Origin: Protea cynaroides
Lineage: Eukaryota > Streptophyta > Magnoliopsida > Proteales > Proteaceae
Length of the DNA: 64,000 bases
Direction of reading: 5' to 3'
Assembly (NCBI GenBank): GCA_028583415.1
Contig: CM053269.1
Span: 44,993,388 to 45,057,387, forward strand
Position 1 is the first letter of the stretch. Every line of letters begins with the position of its first letter. Position numbers and translations under genes: made by a program. Below, piece by piece: positions 10,346 to 22,200 of this stretch. Under the pieces are notes generated by a model. It saw only the letters and a program-made list of their open reading frames with translations. It was not told the DNA's origin and did no database searches.

Positions 10346-13317
10346 CTATGCAAAATAACTGACATGATAAGTTTGAAAGATTATAATTTTTAATCAATGT
10401 GTAAAATGCATTATGATGCAACTCGGGTATTATTGCAACCCTCATTCCAATTGGACTGAGCTTGGGTAATGGATTCCCAGGCAGCCTACGTATCTCGGGG
10501 TGGAGTCCGAGAATCAAGTCCATAAGTAGTTCAGAATGAACTACGCGTAAAATGAAAACAATTTTAATTTGTCAACATGTGAGAGAATACTCTCGACATT
10601 GGATGATAGGCATCGGTGTCTCGCTTTATTCATACATACATCCACACGTCTATATTAATTCGCGCATCACAAGCGCGTGAGTCCGCATTGCACGGAAATA
10701 ATTACAAAATTTATAAGAAATTCCTATGGGATACACAAATGGGGATTGGGGATCAAAACTATTAATACATTTCCTTCTCGCATTATGGGATACATTGAAG
10801 GGGTAGGGGATCAAAACTAGTCTATCCCGCCCGTCACTATGCTAGGGATGGCAAGTGCCGCATGCATGTCGTGTTACCCACCCGCATCGAATAATTATGG
10901 GTGCACGATGGCCGAACCCATATACCACATAAAATAAAGACATGGGGTTAGGGCGTTACCTGCCTGTGAGTAGAGGTGGACGCCGAGAGAAGAAATGATC
11001 TTATGTGCCTCTTTAAAATACCCTCCTGCTTGTAGAGTAGATGTAAATCTGTAAAATAATAGAGAAAATCCCACGTGTCTTTGATGTCATACTTGTGTAT
11101 ACATGGGTGTTTAATGGCACTTCACCATCATCATCTCATGATTAAATGTCCATGATATGGAAACAACATGTGAAATGAATTAATAAGGAATGAAATATTT
11201 GTAACTACGGAAATTTTATGTAAACAATTATTAAACTAATGGATAATTTTCACAATTTGATGAAACCGAATGGGAACATACAAGTAGGTGAACTTGAACT
11301 GCCATCACAAAAAAAAACTGCAATAACTTTCAAGAATTGGAAATATATTATGGAAAATAAACAATGAATAAGATATTAAAGAAATTTCAAACGAATTTGA
11401 TTAATCCTGACCGACGGACTGAAATATCTATATCAATGGAAATGTTAGATTGAGATTCTTAAGAAAAAATAAAATAAACCTCGGTAAAGAATGTATGAGT
11501 CATAGAAAACACGACACTAAATTGATGATATAGACTAATTTCAAATCTGACTTCAAAAACACTAAAAAAATTGATGAATTTAATCTTTTGATCAAGAAAT
11601 TTCGAGATGACTTTTTAGAATAGAAGAATGTGAATTAAACCAATGGATCAAGAATATTTTAAACAGGTTTAATTTAAGAAATGTCAAACAGTGGTGATTT
11701 TAGGAAGCTTGATCAAGAAAATTCAAATTGAATTACTAGAACAAATCAAATACATAGTCGGATTAATAAATTGCCAGAATTCATCACTGTTTGGACAAGA
11801 AATGAAACAAATCATTTCGGTGTCTGGTGAATTTCAAGAATCAAATAGTGTTGATGTTTGATGAGTTTCAAGAACCAAATAATGCCGGCGATTGGAAAGG
11901 TTAAAGAATCAAACCTCGTAGGATCAGATCGCCGTCGGAGAAGAAGAAAAAAAACTATCGCCACCACGAGAGAAGTACAGACCACCAGTGAGAAAACAAA
12001 CCAGATCGCCGGATCGTGAACACCAAACTAGATCTGAACCAGATAGTCGGAGCAAGAACTCAGAACAGATCTGCTACTAAACCTGGCATTAGAGCTGGAA
12101 TTTCTAAACTCAAGCATTTATCAACAAATCTTGACAAGAAACATGAGTTTACCGAACAGATTTCAAAAGAAAAGAAGAAAACAATCGGCTATCAGATCCA
12201 AGAATCTTTGAAAGAGACTTGGATTTGCCAAACAATTTTCCAGATCCAAGAAACTAGTTAATCGATGAAATTCTTTAAATTTTTTTTCTTCTTTTTTTTT
12301 CAAAGAATAACTTGAGATCAAGAACATTAGACCGCATTTGTTAAGAAAGAAACTAATCTAACTCACCTGAACTCAGAGTTTCTGCAGATTCATCACGGAT
12401 TACGTCGCCACCGAGCTTCAGATCTGCCGCTATCGAGTGTAGGTCGCTGCTGCCATTACTGCCGAACTAAACTTCAGGATTTCCTCAAAATTTTCAGAGG
12501 ATCGACGGAGAAGAAGAAGGCTAGAAAACCAGGTTTCAAATCTGGTTTCTAAAAAAACTAGATCGAAACCAGATCTGAAACAGCCATTAGAGCACCTACC
12601 GCCGCCGTCCTCGTCATTTCAGATCGGCGTCGTCATCGCACCGCCACCGTCGTCGTTGCTTCGCACCACTGCCGTCGACGTCGCCGCTGCTCCAGGTCGC
12701 TCTCTCCGTCGACTTCTTCCTCAAACCCTCGTTTCCCTCTCTGTTTCTCTCTCTCGAACCCGCCTCTCTATTTCTCTGTTTTGAACGCAGAGAGAAAAAT
12801 GATCTCTCTGCGTTTCATTTGATTTATATATATTGTTTTTTATTATTTTTATTTATTTTTATTTATTTTATTATTATTTTAGTTTGATGACGTGGTTGGA
12901 GTTCCATTCTCCAACCACGTGAGCACTTTGTTTGTTTTTTTTTTTTTTATTATTATTTTTTTTCATTATCTTATGTATAAACTTTATCATATTTTATTTA
13001 AAAACAAACTAAAAATATATTTTGTCATAATTAGTTTATTTATTTATTTTATATTATTATTTTATTATTATTATTTTTTTTATTTATCATTACATCTTGC
13101 TTACTTATTTATTATTTATTTATGGTTATTATTATTATACACTATTTATTTTTTATTTCCTATTCCCCTGAGCTATGATTTAACTTCCTCGACAAATTTG
13201 AAGCGTCTACAGGATCACGATCTCCTTCACGCCCTTGGTCCATTTGACTCAACCATGATGGGTAACCTGATTCAAGGTGGTAAGACCGGGTTAGTTTGAT
13301 ACTGGTCTTACATTCTC

Positions 13318-13345
13318 CTCTATAAATAGGACGTCCCTAAGCCTC
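13318..13345 (+). promoter_or_regulatory. LTR core promoter: TATA box and GGACGTCC
   Basis: CTATAAATAGGACGTCCCTAAG. The same TATA plus GGACGTC block occurs in the other family LTRs: 20451-20470 (plus, TATTTAAA), about 30758-30776 (minus), 18818-18838 (minus, degenerate) and about 8480-8500 (minus). Its conservation and position suggest the transcription start of the family. Confidence 0.65.
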
Positions 13346-15284
13346 TTTCACTCCTTTTGAAACCCTAATTGAAAGTGAGAGAAAGAGAAGAGAAGGAGAA
13401 GAAAAGGAAAGTTGGAGAAGAAGACTAAAGTGAAGAATTCAGAGAAAGCTCTGAATCTTAGCAAACCTAAAAGTATGGGTATGTTTCCATTAATGATTTA
13501 AGACCTTAGAATAGCTTATGAAGAGGGTATGGTCTAGGAGAAACCCAAATCATCCATCCATGGGAGGATTTCAATGAAATCCATGGAGAAAATCATGGTA
13601 GGCAAAGTAAGGAAGAAACCTAGAGTTTTAAGCCATAGAACAAGCATAGAATGGATTGTAGAAGTAAGCCATGGGACCCAAACATGAAAGAATGGACTGT
13701 AGAATGATATTCTCGACTCAAACCAAAGGGGGTCGCACATGGGGTCGATTGGGAATCGACCCTACCAGACCACATGATCGACCCCCAGCATTCGGGAAGT
13801 CCAGGGATGCGGTGGTCGCACCTAGGGTCGATGGAACATCCGACCCTGGCATCGACCCTACCCTGGGGGTTGCAGTAAACTGCTACCCTACCTGTGGCCC
13901 ACCTTGCTACTCTCGCTTAACAGCAAGCCTAAAATTATCGGAATGACTTCTAACTAAAATCTATTAACTTGTTAGGTTTTTCTATTGATATAAAAGTGAT
14001 TCTTAAAGCTTGAAAGAGGATCTACACTCAAGCAAAGGTGAGGGAACAAGACCTAAACTAATTGACTAATAATAAACTATTTTTATTTTCTTGAGTCCAA
14101 TGCCATGACTGATTCTATGCGTGTATGCTTGTAATGTGCATTCAACATGTCATCCAATAATCCTGCTATTTATGTTCATGCATATTTAATTTTATTTTAT
14201 TTCTAACATGATGATGATGATAGTGCTAGGAATAGACATGTGAATGTTTGTGTGTGGTTAGTGTACTTGATGCGAGTGGGGCATCAGGGGAGGTGTTATG
14301 CGGTGTTTGATCCGGACACTTTAGCTCTATCTCTACTCAAGTTTTGTCCACTGACATCATCGTATCGCCATTACCTTAGCAGAACTATTACGTCGTAGGG
14401 CGTTAGGGGAGGTGGTCTCGGACCGTGTAGTCTTCGACTCTGCCGGGGGGCCTTAGCTCTATCTCTATGGACGTATTGAGGGATGCTGGGGTGAGGCCTT
14501 GGATACACTTTTTGACATTAAGATTGGCTAATCGCGAGCCCAGTTTGCAAGCCCTCACCAGCAGGGACTTACGTGTTGGTATGGATAGGGCATCAGGGGA
14601 AGTGTTATGCGGTGTTTGATCCAGACACTTTAGCTCTATCTCTATTCCATGTTGGGGTGGATGTGGACGACAGTGGTGTTTGATCCATTGGGTGGGCTTA
14701 CACACCCTGTGTATAGAGGTGAGGCGGCCACCGAACCTTTCTATAATACATTGTAAACTTATATACCAGACCACAAATATGAATTGAATGCATGCATATG
14801 TTTTTTGCATTGTTTTGTCCGCTCACTGAGCCGTGATGTGTGCTCACCCTTTTGACGTCGAATATTTTTAGTTGATGATGCAGGTACTGCTGTAGAAGAC
14901 TATGTGAATGCTTCTGTGTACGGGCACATTGCTGCGATGGAGGCTAAAGACATATTGGAGGCGCATGACTCCTCATGCGAGTGTAACTCATGCTTTTTCG
15001 ATTAGATTTTTATTTGAACTATTAAGGAAATGTAATTGATATTTTATTTATTTATGTTTCGGTTAATACAACATAATTTAATATTTTATTTATGATTATC
15101 ACAGTTAGATTCCTCAGTTCATTTATTATTAAGACTTCCGCTATTGTGTATTTATTCTGATTATGGTTGTGGATGTGTATGATTTATTTTAAAAGGACAC
15201 AACCTATTAGAGATCCTGGTTGAACCGTTGGTTTATTAACGGTTCATCACACCATTCTGAATAGTGCGGAATTGGGGTGTGACA

Positions 15285-15670
15285 GTTCCTCCATGATTCT
15301 TTCTGAGACTCTAGATTTTGTTATGCGGATCCATTTGAAACCAGATGTAATTTGGGAAGAAACGGAGTTTTCCCCAATTGAAACACCTGAAAATCAGAAA
15401 CCAGAAAGCTCACTCTGTTCTTCCTACTCCTTTCTGATTCTCTTTAGATTGTGTGAGTCAACCCCACCCACGATATCATCCTTCAAACTCGAACCTAATC
15501 TGATCCTCTCTAATGTTGTGTTTCACAAACGAACTCGAACATCTTAAAGTTGTTCTTTTAATGAACACAACAGTAACAAATATTGTGCCTGTAATGATGA
15601 AATCAAAACACTGAAAACAGAAGAAACCAAAATTTAGGGTTTTAGAAGAAATTAAAGTGAGTATATATAC
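15285..15670 (-). other. Remnant of KNOX intron 1, cut by the Element 1 LTR
   Basis: On the minus strand this follows the donor at 15670 (TTG|GTATATAT) and is AT-rich without a coding signal. It ends abruptly at the LTR terminus at 15284. No later KNOX exon (rest of KNOX1/2, ELK, homeodomain) is visible in the window. Confidence 0.6.
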
Positions 15671-16050
15671 CAAGAAATTATCGAGATCCTGTTTCTCATG
15701 ATGATGATGATGACGATGGTAGGAAGCATAAGAACGAAGGAGAAGATGAGCATGCTCGAGCTGTCCATTGATGAGAGGTAAATGATCGATTGGAGTAGCT
15801 ACACGAAGACACCCAACATGAGCCTCTAGAAGTTGCTCATAGAGTGGGTGGTTAGAGATCGCCGCCTTCAGTTCCGCTGTTGTTCCCCTGAAAATGTTAG
15901 TGACACCGACATGGGAGGCGCATCATCATTTAATCCAGTAATATTTGAACCGCCACCGCCCAGGATTCCTAACAAAGAACGAAAAGGCCCTAAATCTCTT
16001 CCATGAACACGATTTGCAGAGGCAATTTGGAGAGAAACCAAAGAAGACAA
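15671..16050 (-). pseudogene. Class II KNOX homeobox gene fragment (KNAT3/KNAT7-like), first-exon region only
   Basis: From 15874 down to 15671 the minus strand encodes ELKAAISNHPLYEQLLEAHV followed by GCLRVATPIDHLPLINGQLE and LRSYASYHR, a His run, then EKQDLDNFL. This is the first half of the KNOX1 domain of class II KNOX proteins, where LEAHV.CLRVATPID is diagnostic. The exon ends at a good GT donor. Upstream (15875-16050) another frame reads NITGLNDDAPPMSVSLTFSG, and one base appears lost at the QQR/ELK junction (about 15874). No in-frame ATG is visible upstream. The gene stops at the Element 1 LTR 387 bp downstream. It is a truncated, frameshifted relic, either an insertion-broken gene or a captured fragment. 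Confidence 0.82.
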
Positions 16051-16929
16051 CTGCTATTTTCTCCCATGTATCCGGACCTACAATATTAAAACTAGTTTAA
16101 TTCATTTTTTTTTCGTCGGATCTTAAAAAATAAGTAAGGGTAAATTAGACTTTTCTCCTTACAATAAGGGTATTATTATCATTCATGTATTTTCTAACGG
16201 CTGACATCAGTAACTAACGTCTCTGTTAGTTGTTTTTGGATCTTTTTGATAAACATTTGTCTAACTTGGGTGGTAGGTAGTTTTTTTAAACAACCTGGGT
16301 GGTGGGTGATTTGGTCAATTCTTTTTGGGTGGTAGCTGAAATTTTTCCTATTATATTATTATATATATAATGTATATATAAAGAAGAGCAAGAGAGTGGA
16401 ATTCGACACGGGAAGAGAGAGAGAGGATAAGAGGAAGAAAAAATAGAGAGAGAAGAGAGAGAGAGAAACACGAGAAGAGAGAGAGAAAAAGACACAGGGA
16501 GAGAGAAAGAGAGAGAGAGTGAGAGGTGGGGATGATGTTACCATGCAACACCCTACACCTAACCAACCTACACCATCAGCTCCATACTTATCCAACCGAC
16601 CAGCCACCTGTACACCACTGCTCCACGCAACCCAGCCGAATTTCCTCCCAGCACTCCATCTCTATCGGCCTTCTTTTCTTTGAGCGACACCTCCACCTTT
16701 CTCTGCAACACTTCATCTCCCATACAACACTTTACGCAACCCGCAACAACTTAAACACAGCCGACATCATCTCCTCGCCCATGCCTCAACCTGCAGAACA
16801 CTCCATCTCCCATACAACACTCTACGCAACCTACAACAACTAAAACCCAACCTTCGACACCTATTTGCGTCCATTCCTACTACCTCATACTGCCATGCTC
16901 CCTACCTAAGCACCTCCACCTACCCATAA
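16051..16929. other. Intergenic: Mutator-like terminus, GA tract, no gene
   Basis: 16255-16355 holds a diverged repeat (...CTGGGTGGTGGGTGATTTGGTCAA...) that resembles the sequence at 36896-36990, probably from a Mutator-like TIR family. 16400-16526 is a GAGAGA-rich purine tract. 16530-16920 is C-rich with CTCCATCTCCCATACAACAC repeated at about 16711 and 16801. The open frames here are low-complexity. Confidence 0.5.
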
Positions 16930-19196
16930 TGTCACACCCCAATTCTGCACCAACCAGAATGGTGTGATGAACCGTCTATGATCTAACGGTTCAACCAGGA
17001 TCTCGAATAGGCTATGTCTTTTTGCTTAAACCATACACATCCACAATCATAATCAGAATAAATAAACAATAGCGGAAGTCTTTAATATTAATAAACTGAG
17101 AATTTAACAGTGATAACATAAATAAATTATCCAATTATCTCCAAATGACTAAGACATAAAATCAAATAAATTAATCAATTACATGTTCTTAATAATCCAA
17201 TAAATAAATCTAATCAAAGATGCATGAGTTGCACTCGCACGACGAATCATGCGACTCCATCATAGCTTCAGCATCCATAGCCACAACATGCCCGTACATT
17301 GGAGTATTCATATAATCTTCTACTGTAGTCCTTGCATCATCAACTAAAAATATTCGACGTCGCAAAGGTGAGCACACATCATGGCTCAGTGAGCAAACAA
17401 AACAATGCAACAAACATATGCATGCATTCAATTCATATCTTTGGTCTAGTTCATAAGTTTGCAATGTGCAATAGAAAGGATTGGTGGCCGCCGCACCTCT
17501 ATACACGAGTGTGTGAAGCCGCCCAATGGATCAAACACCATTGCCATCCCACATGCACCCATCATGGAATAAAGATAGAACTAAAGTGCCCGGATCAAAC
17601 ACCGCATGACACTTCCCCTGAATGCCCTACCCATACCAACACGTAAGCCCCTATTGGCGAGGGCTTGCAAACTGGACTTGCAACTAACCAATCCTAATGT
17701 CAAACAGTGTATCCAAGGTCTCACCCTAGCATCCCTCAATACGTCCATAAATATAGAGCTAAGGCCCCCGACAGAGTCAGAGACTACACGGTCCGAGATC
17801 ACCTCCCCTGATGCCCTACGACGTAATAGTTCGGCTAAGGTAATGGTGATATGATGATGTTAGTGGACAAGACTTGAGTAGAGATAGAGCTAGAGTCTGG
17901 TGACCAGGATGAACCACAGTGTCACGTCCTCCCCCTGATGCTCCACTCGCATCAAGCACACTAACCACACACATACATTCACATGCCTATTCCTAGCTTC
18001 ATCATCATCATCATGTTATAAATAAACTGAATTAAATATGCATGAACAGTAATAACAGGAATATTGGATGACATGTGAAATGCACAGTACACGCATACAA
18101 GCATAGAATCATTCATGGCATTGGACTCAATAAATAAAAACGGTTTATTATTAGCCAATTAGTTTAGGTCTTGTTCCCTCACCTTTGATTGATAGTAGAT
18201 CCTCGTTTAAACTTTGTAATTCACTCTTAGATCACTTGAAAACCTAACAAATTGATAGATTTTTAATTATAATTAATTCTCATGTGTTTAGACTAACAAA
18301 AACTGAGGGGTCGCAGGGTGGGGTCGGACATACTCCGACCACACGTGCAACCACACCCTCCCTGGAAACTTCCCGAGGGCATGTGGTTGGACATGTGTGT
18401 CTTGTGGGGTCGAACATCATGCGACCTCACGTGTGACCACACGTGTTATGGTCGACCCTTTACTCTTAATTTCATTCCTTTATATTTGAATCCTTTGGCT
18501 TATCATCATGGTCCTTCCTATGATTGTTTTATGGCTCAAAACTATTATTTTATACACCATCCATTGTCCACACAATTTCCTCCATGGATTCTATTGGAAT
18601 TTATCCATGAATGGATGATTTGAGTTTATCCTAAATCCTATCTTCTTCATGAACTATTCTAGGCTCTCAATTTAACATGGGGAATATGTTCATACCTTAA
18701 GCTTGCTGAAGATTTAGAGTTTTCTTTGAATTTTCCTCCTCCTTAGTCTTCCTCTTCAATTCTCCTTCTCTTTCTCTCACTTTCAATTAGAGTTCTAAAA
18801 GGGTGAAAGAGGCTAAGGGACGTCCTATTTGTAGAGTAAAACCCTCCATAATATGCCCTAATGAGTTCAGGAAAGACCCCCTTTGGATTAGAAATGTTTC
18901 TTAATTTTCGGTTCTGACTGGGTTCCATGGGGTCAGAGGTGGGGTTGCAGAATCCGTCGACCACACCTTTTCAAATGTCTGACCACACGACCAAAATTCA
19001 TGTGGTTGGACTGTTTTGAGGTGTGTTCGATCACACCTATTTAGGTATGCGACCACATGCTCATAATTGACTATTTTTGGGTTGATTTCATACCTGGTCT
19101 TGTGGTTTCTTCACGCACTTGGTCCACTTGGCTCGACCATGATAGGTAGACCTGATACAAGGTGGTAAGACCGGTTAGTTCGATACGGGTCTTACA
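16930..19196 (-). repeat. 3' LTR of Element 2
   Basis: 2267 bp; reads TGTCACACCCC to GGGTCTTACA on the plus strand. Compared with the 28823-31135 LTR it matches closely along its length with small indels. Its GGGTCG-type motifs are partly replaced by GACCACAC/GTGTGGTC variants. No gene inside. Confidence 0.92.
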
Positions 19197-19197
19197 A

Positions 19198-19208
19198 CTC
19201 CCCCCTCT
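19198..19208 (-). other. Polypurine tract of Element 2
   Basis: Minus strand AGAGGGGGGAG, followed by TT and the LTR start GTAAGACCC. Confidence 0.85.
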
Positions 19209-19210
19209 TA

Positions 19211-22200
19211 TTAAAAATTTTGTCGTCGAAATTTGCACATACCTTTCGAGTCGAAAAGGTGAGGATATTGCTTTCGCATAGCATTCTCTTCTTCCCATGT
19301 GATCTCTTCTATATCTTGGCTTCTCCAACTGACCTTAACATAATAAATATCACGGTTGCGTAGACGTTGAACCTTTCGACTGATGATTTCAGTTGGTGCT
19401 ACTTCGAATATCAAATTATCAGTTAGACCCGGTGGATCCACTGTTAAAACGTGTGTTGGATCTCTGACGTACTTTTTCAGTAATGAGATATGAAATACAT
19501 CATGCACACTTGACATAGATGGGGGTAGTGCTAACTGATATGTCACTTTTTCACGTTTAGCTAGAATCTCATATGGCCCGACATATCTTGGACTTAGCTT
19601 CCCTTTCTGTCTGAATCATTTTAAGCTTCGCATAAGTTATACTTTCAAGAATACCTTATCACCTACGACGAATTCAAGGTCTCGACGTCGAGTATCTGCA
19701 TATTGTTTCTGACGATTCTGAGCTGTTTTAACTCTTTCCTTAATAATGTCGACTACTCGACAAGTCTCTTCAATAAATTCTGGTCCAACGATACTCCGTT
19801 AACCAACTTCATTCCGAAACAAAGGAGTTCGACACTTCCTACTATATAGTGCTTCATAGGGTGACATCTGTATAGTAGCCTGATAGCTGTTGTTATAGGC
19901 GAACTCGATCAATGGTAGTTTCTCATCCCATGATCCCTTGAAATCAATAACACAAGCTCGAAGCATGTCTTCTAAAATCTGAATGGTACGCTCTGACTGT
20001 CCGTCTGTCTGAGGATGGAATGCAGTACTGAATTTCAACGTTGTACCCATAGCCTTCTGTAATCCTTCCAAAAACTTTGAGGTAAAGTGTAAGACCCGTG
20101 TCAATCTAACCCGGTATTACCACCTTGAACCAGGTTTACCCGTCATGGTCGAGTCAAATGGACCAAGGGCGTGAAGGAGATCGAGATCCCAGGTATCAAA
20201 TCGACCCAAAAACACTTAAAATAGGGGAAGGGTCGCATACTCAGCTAAGCAGGGTCGGACCTCCCAAGACAGAAAGTCAGACCCTCAGTTTTGAAGGGAG
20301 GGTCGGACAGCTTAGGACCCTAGGGTCGACGGGATCATCGACCCTCCCATCGACCCTCGGTTGCCGTAAGAAAATAAAATTAGGAAACTTCCTAATTTTC
20401 GATTGAGATTCCTTCCTAATCTCAATGGGACTTATTTAGGATGTTCCTACTCTATTTAAAGGACGTCCCTAAGCCACTTTCACTCATTTCACAACCCTAA
20501 TTGAATTGAGAGAAAGAGAGGAGAAGGAGAAGAGGAAGAAGAAATGCAAGGAAGAGAACTTAGCAAAAAGGAGAAGAATTTCTGAGAAAAAGTAATCTTC
20601 TCAGGTATGGATATTAATTCCATGAGTTTCTACAGACTTTAGGTTAGTTATTGTTGAGAGTGTGATCTCGGAGAAATCCAAACCATCAATCTATGGTTAG
20701 GTTTCCATGGAAACCATAGAAGAATGCATGAAAGCTATCTAGGTGGGTTATACATGGTTTCAGACCATGGAATGCATGTAGAATGGAATGTAGGAACAAG
20801 CCATAGGATTCCAAACACGAAGAATGGTTTAAAAGAGGGAATTGGACCAAAGTGCACGAGGGTCGCACCGAGGGTCGATGACCATCCGACCCTAGGTGTT
20901 CCTGACCATCGACCCTCAGTGTTCGAGAAGTTCAGAATCTGGGGAGGGTCGCACCCAGGGTCGATCAGGACTCCGACCCTACCTCCGACCCTCAATTGAC
21001 AGAATAGTTTTTAAATTGAGAATTAATTCTAATTAAATTCTATCGACTTTGTTAGGTCTTCTAGCAATATAATAACACTGTAAAGGTGATTCTAAAGCTT
21101 AGAAAGGTATCTATTAGCAAGCTAAGGTGAGGAACCAGAACTCCAAACTAAATTGGTTAATAAGAAAAACTGTTTTCTATTTCTTGAGTCTTATGCCATG
21201 CTTGATTCTATGCGAATATATTTGTAATGTGCATACAACATGCCATCCAATATTTCTATTACTTGTTCATGCATATTTACTTTATTGTTTATAACATGAT
21301 GATGATGATGATGATAGGAATAGGCATGTGCTTGTATGTGTGTGGTTGATGTACTTGATGCGAGCGAGTATCAGGGGAGGTGTGATGAGAACGTCAATAA
21401 ACGTTAACCTTTGGCGGGTCTCAGCACTTTAGCTCTATCTCTAACTCAAGTCTTGTGCATTAGCATCGTCATATCACCATTACTTTAGCAGAACTATTAT
21501 GTCGTAGAGTATCAGGGGAGGTGGTCTCGGTCCTTGTAGTCTCTGATTCTATCGGGGGGCCTTAGCTCTATCTCTATAGACATTCTGAGGGATGCTGGGG
21601 TGAGGCCTTGGATACACTTTTTTGACATTAGGATTGGTTAGTTGCGAGCCCAGTTTGCAGCCCTCGCTAACAGGGGCTTACGTGTTGGTATGGCACTATA
21701 TAGCAATAAGCGTAACCTTTGTTATATAATGTTCATGATTGGGTGCATGTGAGTTGACGATAAACGTGATCTTCGGGTAACGTCACACACTCGTGTATAG
21801 AGGCGGGGTCAATAAACACGACCTTTGGCTACCTAAACCTTTCTATTGCATACTGCAAACTTATAGACCAGACCAAAGATATGAATTGATTGCATGCATA
21901 TGTATTGTTGCATTGTTTTGTTTGCTCACTGAGCCGTGATGTGTGCTCACCCTTTCAAATTCGAATACTTTTAGTTGATGATGTAGGTACCACCGTTGAA
22001 GATTATATGAATGCTCCAGCGTACGGGAACATAGCAGCGATGGTAGCTGAAGACATAGTGGATACGCATGACTCCTCTTGCGAGTGCAACTCATGCGTAT
22101 TTGATTAGATTTTGTTTTATTTATTTGGATTTATTAAAGACATGTATTCGATATTTTATTTATGTCTCGGTTGAAACAACATAATTAGATATTTTATTTA

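Larger units (their letters stand above)
8744..13211. mobile_element. 4.47 kb LTR-like insertion (possible Ogre/Tat-type solo LTR) with TSD GGATC
   Basis: Termini TGTAGGGACG and GCGTCTACA are flanked by GGATC at 8739-8743 and 13212-13216. The interval has no gag-pol motifs and I see no second copy of its first few hundred bases, so a very long solo LTR fits better than a full element. The start (GGAGTCGCCACC, then GGAAGGTGTTAGGCACC) and a TCTACA end recall Ogre/Tat-type plant LTRs; this is from memory. The body contains tandem arrays (9418-10345), a CGCC-rich segment (12590-12710) and an AT-rich end with TTTATATATA near 12828. No supported gene occurs in these 4.5 kb. Confidence 0.75.
6553..13312 (-). 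mobile_element. Solo LTR of the TGTAAGACC family, minus orientation, itself interrupted
   Basis: On the plus strand it begins TGTCACACCCC and ends GGTCTTACA, the reverse of the family LTR. It is flanked by the perfect 5 bp duplication TTCTC (6548-6552 and 13313-13317), so it is an independent insertion and not an arm of Element 1. Without the nested element (8744-13211 and its TSD copy) it is about 2287 bp, a full LTR. No internal domain remains, so it is a solo LTR made by LTR-LTR recombination. It carries four copies of CAAAGGTTAACGTTTATTG, the last with one mismatch. No gene is present in it. Confidence 0.92.
1..15284 (+). mobile_element. Element 1: Ty3/gypsy chromovirus (Tekay/Del-like), left end outside window
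   Basis: A retrotransposon reading on the plus strand: a divergent minus-strand ORF (417 to the edge), gag from 1369, pol to about 6180, a polypurine tract and a 3' LTR starting TGTAAGACCCG at 6193. The LTR is interrupted after 6552 and resumes at 13318 to end GGGGTGTGACA at 15284. The order gag, protease, RT, RNase H, integrase and the C-terminal chromodomain-like segment identify a chromovirus; LTRs over 2 kb fit the Tekay/Del lineage. Many stops and frameshifts show that gag-pol is dead. The 5' LTR and PBS are not in the window. The clade is inferred from motifs. Confidence 0.9.
6193..15284 (+). repeat. 3' LTR of Element 1, split (6193-6552 and 13318-15284)
   Basis: Starts TGTAAGACCC and ends GGGGTGTGACA; the two parts add up to 2327 bp, close to the sister LTRs (2267-2313 bp). 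A minus-oriented solo LTR inserted after TTCTC at 6548-6552, and the duplicate TTCTC sits at 13313-13317. The 5' piece carries the GGGTCG motif array. The 3' piece starts with the TATA box and contains repeated TAGCTCTATCTCTA and CATCAGGGGAGGTG-like words. The end joins KNOX gene sequence at 15285. Confidence 0.9.

Noticed and set aside
6553..15284. Apparent 8.7 kb element with 2 kb inverted ends (TGTCACAC...GTGTGACA), like a giant fold-back transposon
   Set aside because: The two arms are separate LTRs in opposite orientation; TTCTC duplications at 6548-6552 and 13313-13317 show that the left arm is its own insertion and the right arm is the rest of the Element 1 LTR.
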